Of a stretch of 64,000 bases of DNA, positions 23,101 to 35,200 are shown one piece after another. The DNA comes from Varanus komodoensis (Eukaryota; Chordata; Lepidosauria; Squamata; Varanidae). The DNA lies in contig NW_025335268.1 in the NCBI RefSeq assembly GCF_004798865.1, forward strand, positions 110,128,606 to 110,192,605. Reading direction: 5' to 3'. The notes under the pieces are model-generated. The model saw nothing but the letters and a program-made list of their open reading frames with translations, did not search any database and was not told where the DNA came from. Every line of letters starts with the position of its first letter. Positions within the stretch are counted from its first letter, which is position 1. The position numbers were made by a program, and so were the translations under genes.

Positions 23101-24674
23101 AGGGGCTAGTGAGCCACTTCGGAAAGGGGCTAAACCCTGTGCCACTTTTGGCAACCTTGCTTGTGGTGCCGCCAGCCAGCAACAGCCAGTTACAGCCCCT
23201 TGACCACTGCCCAAATGACTTTCGCCGGTTCACAGCCTTTTTTTAAAAAAGACACCCGCTCTATAAACATGTGCTGATGCCTTCGTCAAAGTACAGGGCA
23301 TGGGGAAAAATAGCAGGTTAGCACTAAAAACTGAGGGGATTACTTTGCTAAGGAGTAGATCTGCAGCTCATCCCCATTGGGTGCACTTCCTGTGCTCCAG
23401 CTGACCACTAAGTACCTGACATGTGTCCGCTGTTCGCAGAGTACTTGTCTCCTTGTTCTTTTACTATTTGACAGCTGTAACTGACAAGGCAGTACTGTAT
23501 GTTGAAAGAATGCACTTCGGCAAATTCAGAAGACCAACAAAAAGAAAATAACAATAAAATGAGATTTGTGCATATTTGAGGAGGATTTTTAAAAAATCCT
23601 AACTGTTCTTTTTAGGAGTCTGTGGAAAAACAGTGCACAAAAAGGTTGAGAAAGAAAAGTGGTTGCAGTTAGAGCAGGGATGGGAGAGAAGACCTGTTAT
23701 GTAGTGAGGGACATTGGGGTGCCAGCTAGAGAACTGAAGGGGAAGAAAAGGAGAGCAACCCATGGTGAACCCAGTTGTCTGCCAGGTGCATTGTAGGTTA
23801 TTTCCTGAACATCCTCTGATGTGTACCTTGCTGCAGCATATTGTCAGGAAGATTAAACTCATTGATTGTCGCTTTCCCCTTGTCTTTGACATTTAGAATT
23901 CTGCTTGATGTGCAGTGGATAGTCTCAAAGCCATATTTTGAAACATGTTTATTCTCTGCCTTCCCACTAAGCAAATGGAGTGCAAGGCAGCTGACAAATT
24001 CAGTAATTTATTCAATCAGTCAACAATAATTCCCTGGGTTTTACTATCACAGTAATCTCTAGAGTTCCTTGAGGTCTATGTTAAGCTTTCAAAGATTATA
24101 CTATTAGAATTACCGAAGAAAGACTAAAATTTACTGCCTTCTTCAGGAAAATTAACAATGGGAAATGTACAACTTGAATGAAAAATTATTTTCAGTGCTT
24201 ATTTAAAACAGTCTTGTAGTTATAGCTCATGTTATGATCTTTTATTTAAAAAAACACACAGTCCCAGAAAAATGCATACAGTAATATACTGTCAATATAT
24301 AAATTAAAAATGGTTCAATAAAAAACGTACAAATGAAATAAGCAAAAAACAAACAAACCCAAACCCACAAATATACAGCAGCTTAATTTCTAGCAGCTGT
24401 ATCAAAAGCATTGCAAGAGCCAGAAGCCTAAATCTATACCTGCCAAAGATTTCTGAAACACTCATGTTTTCATAAGTTTCACAAAAGTGTACAAAAATAA
24501 TAAAAAATTACTTTCTTTCAAGTGCCTGCTAAACAGATCTCAGGGGAACATTCAGTCAGACCTCCTAAGTAGATCTTAGCAAAAACTAAACTTAGGGGAC
24601 GGTCCATCCCCTCTGTAAGTGCCATCCTCTCTCACACAGATGTCAAGATTCCCATAATACCTATCCAGCAAGTT
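20126..24674. other. Intron 1 segment, mostly unique, with short old repeats
   Basis: Contains an unexplained 188-codon minus-strand open frame (20,614-21,180, listed separately) and a likely tRNA/MIR-like SINE remnant at about 21,880-22,165 (GGTAGCCGTGGGGTCACTAG, then ACAGGGCTGTTAGGAAGC). Two copies of a short squamate repeat with the 'gtaagcccaataaatacaatggcac' pattern lie at about 21,976-22,030 and 22,382-22,485. The rest shows nothing recognisable. Confidence 0.4.
20614..21180 (-). other. Unexplained 188-codon open frame (possible processed pseudogene or chance)
   Basis: One of the longest open frames in the window that is not in a LINE, the hAT or the HTRA1 CpG island. The predicted peptide is polar and not repetitive in its middle part (SGSKDGIALKC, PPPYFSTPSHFLNRSSHSGG, PQQEEKQVKHVG), which looks more protein-like than most random AT-rich frames. 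I do not recognise the protein. No flanking splice sites, promoter or poly(A) tail are evident. It could be an old retrocopy fragment, part of an unknown repeat or a chance frame. Confidence 0.2.
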
Positions 24675-27600
24675 TATTTATTTATTTAAAACATTTTTAT
24701 GCCGCCCCCATCGCAACAAAGCCTCGGGGCAGCTCACAATAAGAACAAAATATAACAAATTGTACAATAAAAATATTAAAACCCAGTGCATCTCGGCTTA
24801 AAAGATTTAAAATCCTATAAATAACTAATAAATTAACAATTCAAATAAGTTTTAAATAAAAAGGTCTTAGTCTGGCGCTGAAAAACAAATAACGACGGCG
24901 CCAGGCGGACCTCTCTGGGGAGCGCACTCCATAGGTGGGGCGCCACCGCAGAGAAGGCCCTCCTCTGGGTACTCACCCTCCTAATATCATTCACAGAGGG
25001 TTCCCAGAGAAGGGCATTTGTTGCTGATCTCAAGAGGCAGGAGGGCATATATAGACGCAAGCGTTCCTTTAGATACCGAGGACACAAGCTGTTGAGGGCT
25101 TTATAGGTCATAACCAACACCTTGAATTGGGCCCGGACTTCAATCGGGAGCCAGTGGAGCTGACGGAGAACTGGGGTTATATGAGAACAACGCCCAGTCC
25201 CCATCAGCAGCCTGGCGGCTCTGTTCTGCACCAACTGAAGTATCCAGACCATCTTCAAGGGTAGCCCCACGTAGAGCACGTTGCAGAAATCTAATCGGGA
25301 AGTTACCAACACGTGTGTCACTGTCGCCAGGCAGTCGTTCTCCAGGAAGGGACGCAGCTGATGGATCAGCCGAAGCTGAAGGAAAGCGCTCCTTGCCACC
25401 GCCGTCACCTGAGCTTCCAAAGACAGCTCAGAGTCGAGGAGCACTCCTAAGCTGCGAACCCTGTCCCTCAGAGGGAGTGCATCCCCGTTTAGGACAAGAC
25501 CCAAGTCCCCCATCCCGAGGCCCGAACCACCCACCAACAGGACCTCCGTCTTGTCTGGATTGAGCTTCACTGTATTGGCCCTCATCCAGCCCATTACCTC
25601 GGCCAGGCACTGGTTCAGCACAGCCACTGCCTCACCTGGGTTGGTGGAAAACGAGAGGTAGAGCTGGGTATCATCAGCATACTGATGATTCTGCAGCCCA
25701 CACCTCCTGATGACCTCTCCCAGCGGTTTCATGTAGACGTTGAATAGCAAAGGGGACAAAATGGACCCCTGCTGAACTCCATGGCATAACTGCCATGGTG
25801 CAGAGCCATAGTCCCCCAGCACCACCTTCTGAAATCAGCCGTTGAGATAGGAGTGGAACCACCGCCATGCGGTGCCTCCAACTCCCAATCCCGCTAGCCT
25901 ATTCAGAAGGATACCATGGTCGATGGTATCGAAAGCCGCTGAGAGGTCCAGGAGAACTAACAGAAACGCACTCCCCCTGTCTCTCTCCCTGCACAGGTCA
26001 TCATACAGGGCAACCAAGGCAGATTCAGTGCTGTGCCCGGGTCTGAAGCCGGACTGAAATGGGTCCAGATAATCAGTTTCATCCAAGAATGCTTGGAGTT
26101 GTCCCGCCACCACCCGCTCTAGCACCTTGCCCAGGAACGGGATGTTGGCCACTGGTCTATAACTGGCGGCTGCCTCTGGATCCAGGGATGCCTTCTTTAG
26201 GACTGGCCGGACTACTGCCTCTTTTAAAGAAGAAGGTACCCGACTGTCTCTTAAAGAGGTGTTGACCACCTCCAGGATCCAGGTGCCAATCCCGTCCTTG
26301 GCTTTCTTAAGTAGCCAGGATGGGCATGGGTCTAGTAAGCAGGTGGTAGGGTGTACTTGTCCAAGCACCTTGTCCACATCATCAGGCCACAACAACTGAA
26401 ATTCATCCATTAATTGTGGACTCGACAGCGTCATTGGCATCTCCTCAGTAGAATCTCGTTCAATAGTAGAGTCAAGCTCGTGACGAATCTGAGTGATTTT
26501 CTCCCTGAAATGCCTGGCAAAGTCGTCACAGCAGGCCTTTGAGGGTGGCACAAGATCTTTCTTTGGGCCTAGATGTATCAGCCCTTGCACCACCCGAAAG
26601 AGCTCCACCGGACGGCATTGTGAGGAGGCAATGGAAGCAGAGAAGAATTTCTTTTTTGCCACCCTCGCCACCACAGTATAGGCCCGATAATGGGCTCTTA
26701 AGTGTGTTCGGTCAGATTCACCCTGTGATCTCCTCCACCTATGCTCTATACGTCTCCCAACCTGCTTCATTGCCCGTAATTCAGGTGTATACCAAGGAGA
26801 TGAACGGGCTCTGCCAGGTGGGAGAGGACGCTTGGGAGCGATCGTGTCAATAGCCCTGGTCATCTCCCCCTTCCACAGTTCAACCAGGGCATCGACAGGA
26901 TCACCAGCCTTGTCAACCGGAAAATCCCCCAGAGCTTTCAGGAATCCATCAGGATCCATCCGGCTCCGGGGGCGGATCAATGCAATCTGGTCCACACCCT
27001 TACAGAGGGAAAGGCCACTCTCAAGCTCAAACCTTATGAGGAAGTGATCTGACCATGACAAGGGCGTCAAACTTAAATTCCTCACCCTCAGATCACCCTC
27101 TTCCTGCCCCGTTGAGAAAACCAGGTCCAGAGTGTGTCCACATTCAGGGGTCGGGCCACTGACGTGTTGAGACAGCCCCATGGCCGCCATGGAGGCCAGG
27201 AAGTCCTGAGCCGCCCCGGTTAGAACCATCTCGGCATGGAGATTGAAGTCCCCCAGGACCAACATCCTGGGAGTCTTCAACACCAGGTCCGAGACGATCT
27301 CCGTCAGCTCAGGCAGGGAGTCTGTTGGGCAGAAGGGTGCACGGTACACCAACAGAATCCCCAATCTGTCTCAGTTGCCCAACACCAAGTAGAGGCACTC
27401 CAGCCCCGGCCTCGAGAGGACAGGAAGCCCCACAAGGGAAATAGAAGCTTGATAAACCAGAGCGACTCCCCTCCCCTTCTCTCCAGGCATGGTCGGTGCT
27501 GGACCAGGTACCTGGGCGGGCACAGTTGTGAGAGGGTGACATCCCCCCCCTCACCTGCCCAGGTCTCTGTGATACAAGCCAGGTCGGCCCTCTCATCCAT

Positions 27601-28021
27601 GATCAAATCATGGATGAGCGTTGCCTTATTTTGGACCGACCTGGCATTAAGCAGCAGCACCGACAGGCCCGGGGGGCCGCTGACAAGTCTACCTGGAACC
27701 CGCCGGCTGGGGGAATAACCAGAAAGAGGGACAGGTGTTAACCATCTGTCCCTCCTTCTTCTATGCAGACCTGTTAGACCCCCAACGCCATAACGTCCAT
27801 TGCCCATCACCACCCCGATGGTGGCGCCCACGCGCTTCCCAGGCGACATCATAGTAAAGCACGGGATGCACCAATTAAAAGCAACCTAAAACCGACAATT
27901 AAAATTACTAAAAACATCCTACTTTAATCCACTGCTAGCCCACAAACGAAACCAAAGCCACCACCAAAGCCCCCGGCCAGCCCAGCCCCCCGCTCGCTGG
28001 ACTGCACACAAGTTGCCAACA
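24675..28021 (-). mobile_element. Nearly complete L2-type (CR1/L2 clade) LINE, 3.35 kb
   Basis: A non-LTR retrotransposon on the minus strand. It has an AAATAAATAAAT 3' tail at 24,675-24,690, a 3' UTR with GAGCTGCCCCGAGG-type sequence, a long ORF2 (24,833-27,852) and about 170 bp of GC-rich leader up to 28,021. A candidate 9-bp target duplication CAGCAAGTT flanks it at 24,666-24,674 and 28,022-28,030. The TSD match and the small number of coding breaks imply a young insertion. The absence of a recognisable ORF1 suggests either 5' truncation upstream of ORF2 or an element type with one main ORF. Confidence 0.85.
24833..27852 (-). pseudogene. L2-type LINE ORF2 (endonuclease-reverse transcriptase), three breaks
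   Basis: In order from the N-terminus it carries an APE-type endonuclease with SVLLLNARSVQNKA, ACITETW, VLGDFNLHAE and the catalytic SDH motif (LSWSDHFL). The RT follows with ASYRPVANIPFLGKVLE, FQSGFRPGHSTESALVALYD, LLDLSAAFDTIDHG, a GVQQGSILSPLLFNVYM block and the catalytic YADD near 25,670-25,681. The C-terminal region has LHWLPIEVRAQFKVL and ends with LFKTYLNC. Breaks: a one-base-scale frame shift in a G-rich run near 27,475, an in-frame TGA near 27,370 and a TGA at 25,835-25,837. The TGA at 25,835 aligns with an Arg (NGRFQK) in the copy at 63 kb, which fits decay of a CpG-containing CGA codon. GVQQG replaces the usual GVPQG. The protein is the enzyme that nicks target DNA and primes reverse transcription. 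Confidence 0.85.
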
Positions 28022-31000
28022 CAGCAAGTTGCAGACACAGATGGTTGCATGAAAGGGTAGACTGAATTCCCCTCCCCTTCCCATGCCTCAGTGTTTATCC
28101 CAGTCTTACAAATAAGTCTACAAAAATAATTAGACCCTAGGAATATGTACCAAAGCTAAGTGTGTGACCTGTGCTAGTTTTTACAAGCCTGGATTATCTT
28201 GTAAAGGGCTCCCCAACTTTTTGATCCTGTGGACACATTCAGGAATTTGAGAAAATTCTGTGGACACCACAAAAATAATGTCTCACATGGGAAATGTATT
28301 TAGTCACATGGTGGATGCTCTGTGGACTTGGCTGCTTTAAAGTGTGCTAAAGAAGTGGCAGGAGAGAGACAACTTGAGACTAGACAGGCCTGGGGAAGAA
28401 GAAATGAGAGAACAGCGGTGAAGCTGGTGGTTGTGTGGGACGGAAGGCAGCTGGGCAAAGAGGTAGAGAAAGAGCAAGGCCAATGGCTAGGAGAGGGAGG
28501 AGCAGCAAGCTAAAGAAGTGGAGGGATGAAGCTTAGAGGGTGGGAGAGTTCGGAAACTGCAAAGCAAAAGCAGAGGGGGGAGAGAAAAAGCAAGGCTAGA
28601 AAGAGGAAACAAGTAGTGTGACTAGAGGCTGGAACTGGAGAGGGCAAGAGCAACAAGGAAAGCTCTGTGTGGATGGAGGAATGGGGAAGAAAGCAACTCT
28701 GCTTCTCTGCCTGCCCACAAAAAGCTGATCTGTAGTAGGTGGGTCTTTACTGTCAGGAAATAGAGAGCTTTGTGGGTGCTGTGTTTGAAACCTCAATCTA
28801 GAAGTTATTCTAAGTGCTCAAAGCAGTGCACAAACATCATTGTATACATTAACCTTTACAGTGTATCTTTGAGTATAAAAGGGTAAACTAAGTTATTTGG
28901 ATCCTAACTTTTCTTCTGTGGATGGATCAAAGTTTGCATTATTAGAACAGGACCTTCCTGCTTCTCCATTCCCTTTGCAGCCTGCTATGCCCTTTGCAAA
29001 TCTGGTTTTGTGAGTTGCAGGACTCTTAGACGTGGTGTAGGATATGGTGCAGCGGGTTAAGTTTAGAAGGAGAATTCAATGAAATTGGGTGCTCATGTGA
29101 AAAGAGGAACAACATCGGATGCAATCTTATGCAAAAAATCCACCCACAATGCTTTGGTGTTGGACCGTGCTGGGAATTGTAGGACTTTTTCCTGTGTACA
29201 CCTGCCTAGGGTTGCAGCCTTTCAAACAGTTTGGAATCAGCTGGCTTCTGTTGATAGGACATGCTCTAGATATTTCCTGAATTCTTTGGACAGTCCCTTA
29301 TCCCCCTTCCCCAGCCTCCACAGTTCTGAAGTCACCTATAACGGAGTTGGACAGAGCAGTGTTTAACTTTGCTGCTTGCCTAGTTGTTGACTGGTTACCC
29401 TCTCCCTGGATCTCAGATCTCTTTATATTTCTTTTATCACTTTCTTCTCTTGATTGTGTATTTTGAATATAAGACATTTTGGAGTGTTTGGAGAATGAGC
29501 ATACGCCTGCATTTCCTTTGGCAGGTGCTCTGTCTGCATGTCAGTAGGAACAAAAGGGAGAGGCTGGAAAAGCAGGTCTCATCCTGATGTAGTGAAAGCA
29601 GTCCTGCAGATAAAAGTGCTGGTGCAGTTTAGTTTAAATTCATGAAGAATTATTAAATGACCTTGATAAATGAGGAATTGCATAATCCTGGAAATTCATT
29701 GGGTTGGATCCAGATTTCACTTGACTAAGAGGAGACCTGCTGAAATCAATGAGACGCAAGTTAATTACGGCTAGGTTTGGATCTTGCTGAAGTACATACT
29801 ATTTTAGATCCATTTCTGGGAGAGTGCACTATTTTTATTTTTACAATTCCCACCTACATTCAGGTTTTGCAAGCTCTGCATTGGACCAGTAGGTTGAGGT
29901 TCTTCTTTGCCCCTTGAATGTCACAAGCAGCTATATGAGCAGTGTGCATTCCTGCTTCCACCTTCTCCAACCTGTTGCCCTCTGGATATTTTGAATTTTA
30001 GTTCCCATTAGCCCCTGACACTATGACCAATGGAAATGAATGCTGGAAATTATAATTTCAAGGGTATCAGGTTGGGGAATCCTGCCTTCCTTGTTCTGTT
30101 GATTGATACTATGCCGCTTCAGGGGAACAACTACTTGTATTGCAGAGAAGAATGGTTCCCCAGAGCCCTTACTTCTGGAATGTATCTGCTTAATATGTAA
30201 TGACAGTGTGGGATGAGTGGAGAGGGAGTGCTGTGTCCTGCATTCCTCCTATTTCTGTGGTTTGCTGTTCGGTTAGCCGAGGGCTTAAACACTCCAGGTT
30301 TGCACACTGCATTCAGCAATCTGTGATACAGCAGATTGTGGGTGACTGATGCATTGCTGGCAGTGTGCCTGCCTTCATCTATCCATGCATGACAGCCTGT
30401 GGGTTGTTAAATCCATGGGTTGTTAAGTGTGAACCAAGTGTGCCATGTGCCCTGATCTACATGTCAACATTTTAATGTCCAGCTGATCAGTTGAACCATA
30501 TGAAATACTATTATTAATATGGCTCAAAAATCTAAAAACATCAAAATTCCCCCTTTAGATTGATGTTAGCCATAAAACACAGTAAGAGGTCTTCTTTTCC
30601 CTGAAAGCAGCTTATACTTTGGCAAAGCTCCAATAGAGGAATGTTAAGAATGAGTCTGTACATACTCGTGTTTTATGAATTTGGCCTGCTGATGGAATAA
30701 TCAAGAGAACTTTTTCCTGAAGAATGCAAAATAGGATAGGAAGGAGGATATCTGATAGATATGTTGACTCTGATCCAATTGAATACTTTTATGATAAAAC
30801 CAGCATGCTGAATTGTGCTCAAGTGATTTCCTGCGAAATTTTGGCAAATATCTCCGGAGAGCAGGAGCACCTGCAAGTAGGCGCCACATGCTATGCTTGT
30901 TGCAGCCTTGAGGAAGCCATCCTTAAGGGTGTTTTTACAGTAGCAAAATCCGAGACTCACGTATTGAAAATATTTGTTCCTTATAAATATAGTGCTGAAG

Positions 31001-31619
31001 CAGCGATGTGAGGTAAAATAATACAATGATGCAACCCCAGTCATGTTGGAAATTTTCACGTAACACCCCCCCCCCCCCGATAACTATGTCTTGGATCAAA
31101 AGATGTAGTTGGACAGTTTCTTTTTCTTTTTCCACCTGTGTGTGCCAAAGCAGCTGTAAAATTACGGGGGTCCCTCCATCTTCAGTAATGGATTTTGGGA
31201 ATAGTTCAGAGGGCTACAGAGGTAAGCGGGAGGTGCAAAAGCCATGCTTTGTGACCGGACTCAGTTAAGATGAATGCAAGGAGATTTCCGTGTGATTAAT
31301 TTTACTCCATTGAAAGTAAACACTAGGAGGGAAGTTCATGCCATTGGTTCATGACCTGGTTTGCATGTAATGACAGCACATGGTTTAAACACCATGTGGG
31401 CTGTCTGTTGGGATCCAGCAGGAGAGAATGGGCATGCTGCCTCCTGTCTGCTTTCCCGCTTTTATCCAACAACATTCAGCTCTCATTATGGGCAGACCAG
31501 CAGGTCTTAAAGTACTTAAACTTACTTCAGTAAAAACATTTTCCAAGTAAATATTTGAATTTCTTTTGAATATGAATAATATAAAGTGTGTTTTATTGAC
31601 TCCCCTCCCCCTGCCCACC
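28022..31619. other. Intron 1 segment with a few small DNA-transposon remnants
   Basis: A possible hAT-end-like fragment lies at about 28,205-28,315 (GGGCTCCCCAACTTTTTGAT, GTGGACACC). A run of purine-rich DNA follows at 28,370-28,600. MITE-like fragments occur near 29,150-29,195 and a fuller one at 29,953-30,084. A C-run lies at about 31,064-31,078. Overlapping open frames at about 30,673-31,059 are not recognised. Confidence 0.4.
29953..30084. mobile_element. hAT-type MITE (CTGGATATTTTG family)
   Basis: The left part reads TCCAACCTGTTGCCCTCTGG and the right end reads CAGGTTGGGGAATCCTG, which is roughly its inverted counterpart. The centre has TAGTTCCCATTAGCCCCTG. It is a diverged copy of the short hAT-like element also seen near 13,165 and 34,607. 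A TSD is not clear. Confidence 0.45.
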
Positions 31620-31624
31620 AAGAA

Positions 31625-32200
31625 GGTCATAGGAACAACTGTTCTGGATCAGAGCAAAGGCCTGTCCAGTCCAGCAGTTTGTTTTGACAGTGGCCAACGG
31701 GATGCTCATGGGAAGTCCACTGTCTTCCCTGCAACTCAGATTTAAAGCATATGGCTTCTAATCTTGGAGAAAATGGTTAGTAGCTCTTGATATCCTTATC
31801 CCTGATTAATTTGACTAATACCCTTTAAAGCCATCCAAGTTGGTCATCATGGCTACACATTGCGGCAGTTCCATGTGAAGAGATGCCTCCTTTTAGATTC
31901 ATAGGATGCCTCTAGGTGCTAGAATTATGGGAGAGGGAGAAATTTTTCTCCTATTTACTTTCTCTGCACTATGTATAATTTTGGACATTTTTATTATGTC
32001 CCCCTGCACTCACAGTAAAGAGACATTTACTAAACTAAGCAGACGTAATCTTTCTTCACAGGGGAATTGCTCCAGCTACATAGACCACTGATTTGCTGAA
32101 CCATTTCCAACTCTGTAATATACTTTCTGATGTACAGTGACCAGAACGGCACACAATACTCCCAAGTTTGGACAGAATCAACATAGTATTTCCTTTAGTT
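31625..32200 (-). mobile_element. CR1-type LINE 3' part
   Basis: The plus strand reads GGATCAGAGCAAAGGCCTGT, TCCAGCAGTTTG, 'cagtggccaacgggatgctcatgggaag', then 'aaagccatccaagttggtcatcatggc', 'gggagagggagaaatttttctcc' and 'gtgaccagaacggcacacaatactcc'. This is the reverse complement of the same CR1 subfamily as at 19.4 kb. It is non-coding now and old. Confidence 0.65.
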
Positions 32201-35200
32201 TTGCTCACTAAATATGGGTAGAATGAACACATTAATTCACATTGCCATTGTCCTTAGGCCTGTTGCTCTCTCATTGTGTGCCGTTCAACGGAGCTCATGT
32301 CCTGGTGACTTGAGAGCGCATCACTCCATTGTCTGGTAGGGGTTCAAGAAAGAGGCAGCAGTCAGGCATATTGCTGTAGACAAATGTTGTGCCACCTCTG
32401 CTCCAAGCTTGGGGAGCAATAAGATTGTGGGTGAGGTACAGGGTGAGGTGGAGTGAGGGAGAAGGTCCCACCAACACAGTCTCTTCTCTTGTTCCCCACA
32501 AGTCAGTTGAAGAAAGGTAGTCCATTGACTTGTATAGGAAAAGAGTAAAGGACCCGCTGTTGCTGGTGGCACAAAAAGACCTTGGTTATGTCAGGCGACC
32601 ATGATGGCCACATCTAAGAAACCGCTTTTTCTTTCTTGGGTAGAAGAACTAATCCCAAGATGGAATGTGAAATATTTACTGATGATTTTGAAAGCAAGAG
32701 AAGTAAAGACATGAAATCATAGGAACTTAGATTCTGCTTTGCACGGCAGAAGCTGCTAATAGCCTTTGGTGTTGGAATAATTGCAGCAATGAATGTCCTG
32801 ATAGAAAAGGAAATTCCACTAAGAAATTTTCAGTGAGAAACTTAGCCAGTTATTTATCAAGACCAAAATGGATATTATAATAAATTGAATGTACAGTTTG
32901 TTTCCATGCATTGCCTGATGACAGCATAGCAGGATTTGGGAGTAGGGAGCAGTGTACAACACATAGGGAAGATTAATCCATACCTTCCTAGCTGTAACCC
33001 CTGCCTATGACACAACCTGCCTCCCAGGTTGGAATAAGGCTTGGGAAGAGTCTTGTATGGGTGGAAGGCTTTTTTCAGTCCTAATTATTACAGGTGGGGG
33101 CAGGGGTGGTTTTGGTAGGGAGGGACCTTTTGCCATTCTGATTCAGAATTTAAAATATTTTCAACGAATATTTGACATCTCTTTCTGTTACACAAAATTA
33201 CTGAATTTTGCCAAAATGTTTCTAATGCTGTAGTTAGTTTCTAATGCTGCATGGCTTGAAGCATGCATTTTAATGTGCTAGCTAGATTTCAGGAAAAAGA
33301 GATTATAGCTAGGTTTTTACATTTGGAACAGGTAGCTAGTTTACTACAGATCTGGAGCCAGCTGTTGTAAGACTAATTTTTAGTGATAAAAATGCTAAAC
33401 CATCTTAGTTTGCAGGGAGCTGTTGCCTTAAATTTGACTCTGCATAGCATTAGTGCAGTATAGGAACTGTCTTTTCCATTACTCATTAGTCATTCAGGAT
33501 TTGAGTCTAGCAGGCTGTTTAATTTATTTATTTATTGAGAATTTCCACAGAGACAACTGGCTCTTTGTCCCTTCAGCAACCATCTCTGGTGTGCTGAATA
33601 TTAACAGTCATCAAATGCTCTCTTTCACTAGGACAGCTTACTAAATGGAATAGTTACATCCTGTTTTCCAAAAGATAAATGTCAGAAATTTAAATAAAGC
33701 TCAAATATAGGTGCACATTTTAATTATACTGCTGAATCTGATTTCCCTCTGATCATCTTATTTATGTAGCTGTATATTCCAGCCATTTACAATGAAAGGA
33801 AAAATAAGTAAACCAGGCTGTACCTGATTTATTTTTAGCTCAATTGGTACAAGCAAGTAAGAAGTATCCCTTTCAAATTAAAGCAGATAACTGTGGAGAA
33901 TTAGGCTGTAATCCTGTAATCCTCCCAGTCCCTGGGAAGGTGTCTCAGGGGCCATTTCGTATTTCAGATGCCCCTTTTGAGGGGGAAATGAGACCTAATA
34001 TTGAATCTCTCTCACCAAGGGAATGTAGACCACTTCTGGAGCAGACGTAAATAATCTGAGAAACAGGTAAAAAAGGAAATCATATGCCTCTCTTCTTCCC
34101 AGCTTCGATCATGCTATCAGTGCTTTGGTTTTCTTGGAGGTTCTTTACCCAGACACATAGAATTGCTTTTTAAGCCTTAAATAGTTCACAAATTGTAATT
34201 CTTTTCATGGCTAGATTCTGACTAGGGCTCCTGTATGCCTCCTCCCCTCCCCGCATACAATAGTCTACCATCGCTTGTATATCAGGCAAATTACCGGAAG
34301 AGAGAAGAAATCACATTGTATAGGATAAGGAGGGAGCCTGACTGGCTGGTTCATGTCAAACAATGGTTTGGTGTTCTATGCGAACTGAGCTAGGAATGTC
34401 CTCAAATTGACAGCTCTAGTTTAGAAACAAAACAAAGTTCTTATTTCAATAAATATTTAATTTCCAGTTTTGTAAGTCTCTAAAACTGAAGATCATGCAA
34501 GCACTCCAAGAGAAAATATTTTATAATTGTAGCACATCCAAAGCACAGAAAAATTACTGTCTCTGCCCAGATTTGCCTTATCTGCATCTCTCACTGTATC
34601 AGCAATGGAATCCCTGTGACCTTCCAGATGACGTTGGACCCCAACTCCCATCAGTCTCAGTCAGCATGGCCAATGAGTTTTGATATAACTTCATCTGGAA
34701 CACCAGAGGTTCCCTGCCTCTGGATTACAGGATTCAAAAAATATTGGATTAGTGTATATGTGAAGTGGCTTAACTGGTAAGGATAGGAAACAGGATGCAG
34801 GATTGTGTATTTCTATCCTCCAGCCCCTCTCCTCTTGAGCAAAGGGTTATTTGTGGGTTAGGGTGGCTCTCCTGTAACAGTGGTTAACACTGTTCAGAGT
34901 CTGTTAAGCACAGTTCAAAACAAGTATGGAATCTTGGTTAAAAGAAAAACTTGTCAAGTACTGACTATAATTAACAAATGCCAAAATATAATCCTTAAGA
35001 ATGCATAAGGCTTATGGAAGGAACTGGTGATGAAGATAGCATGTAATTTTGTGGCCTGCTTCTGATCCATGGCTTAAACATATTTAAGAAAATGCCATTT
35101 TACCTTTACATCAGTTTGAGTTAGTTTCTGTATTTTTCCAGCTTGTATCCATATAATTTTCTACTGGATGTAGGTTTCCTCCTGTAATAGTTCTTAGTCA

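Noticed and set aside
24833-27852. The long L2 ORF2 as a host gene
   Set aside because: Endonuclease and RT motifs, an AT-rich tail and a target duplication show that it is a LINE; a second copy lies at 62.4 kb.
30673-31059. 128-codon minus-strand and overlapping 95-codon plus-strand frames as a gene
   Set aside because: No recognisable domain, no conserved splice context and frames open on both strands; more likely chance or an old unidentified repeat.
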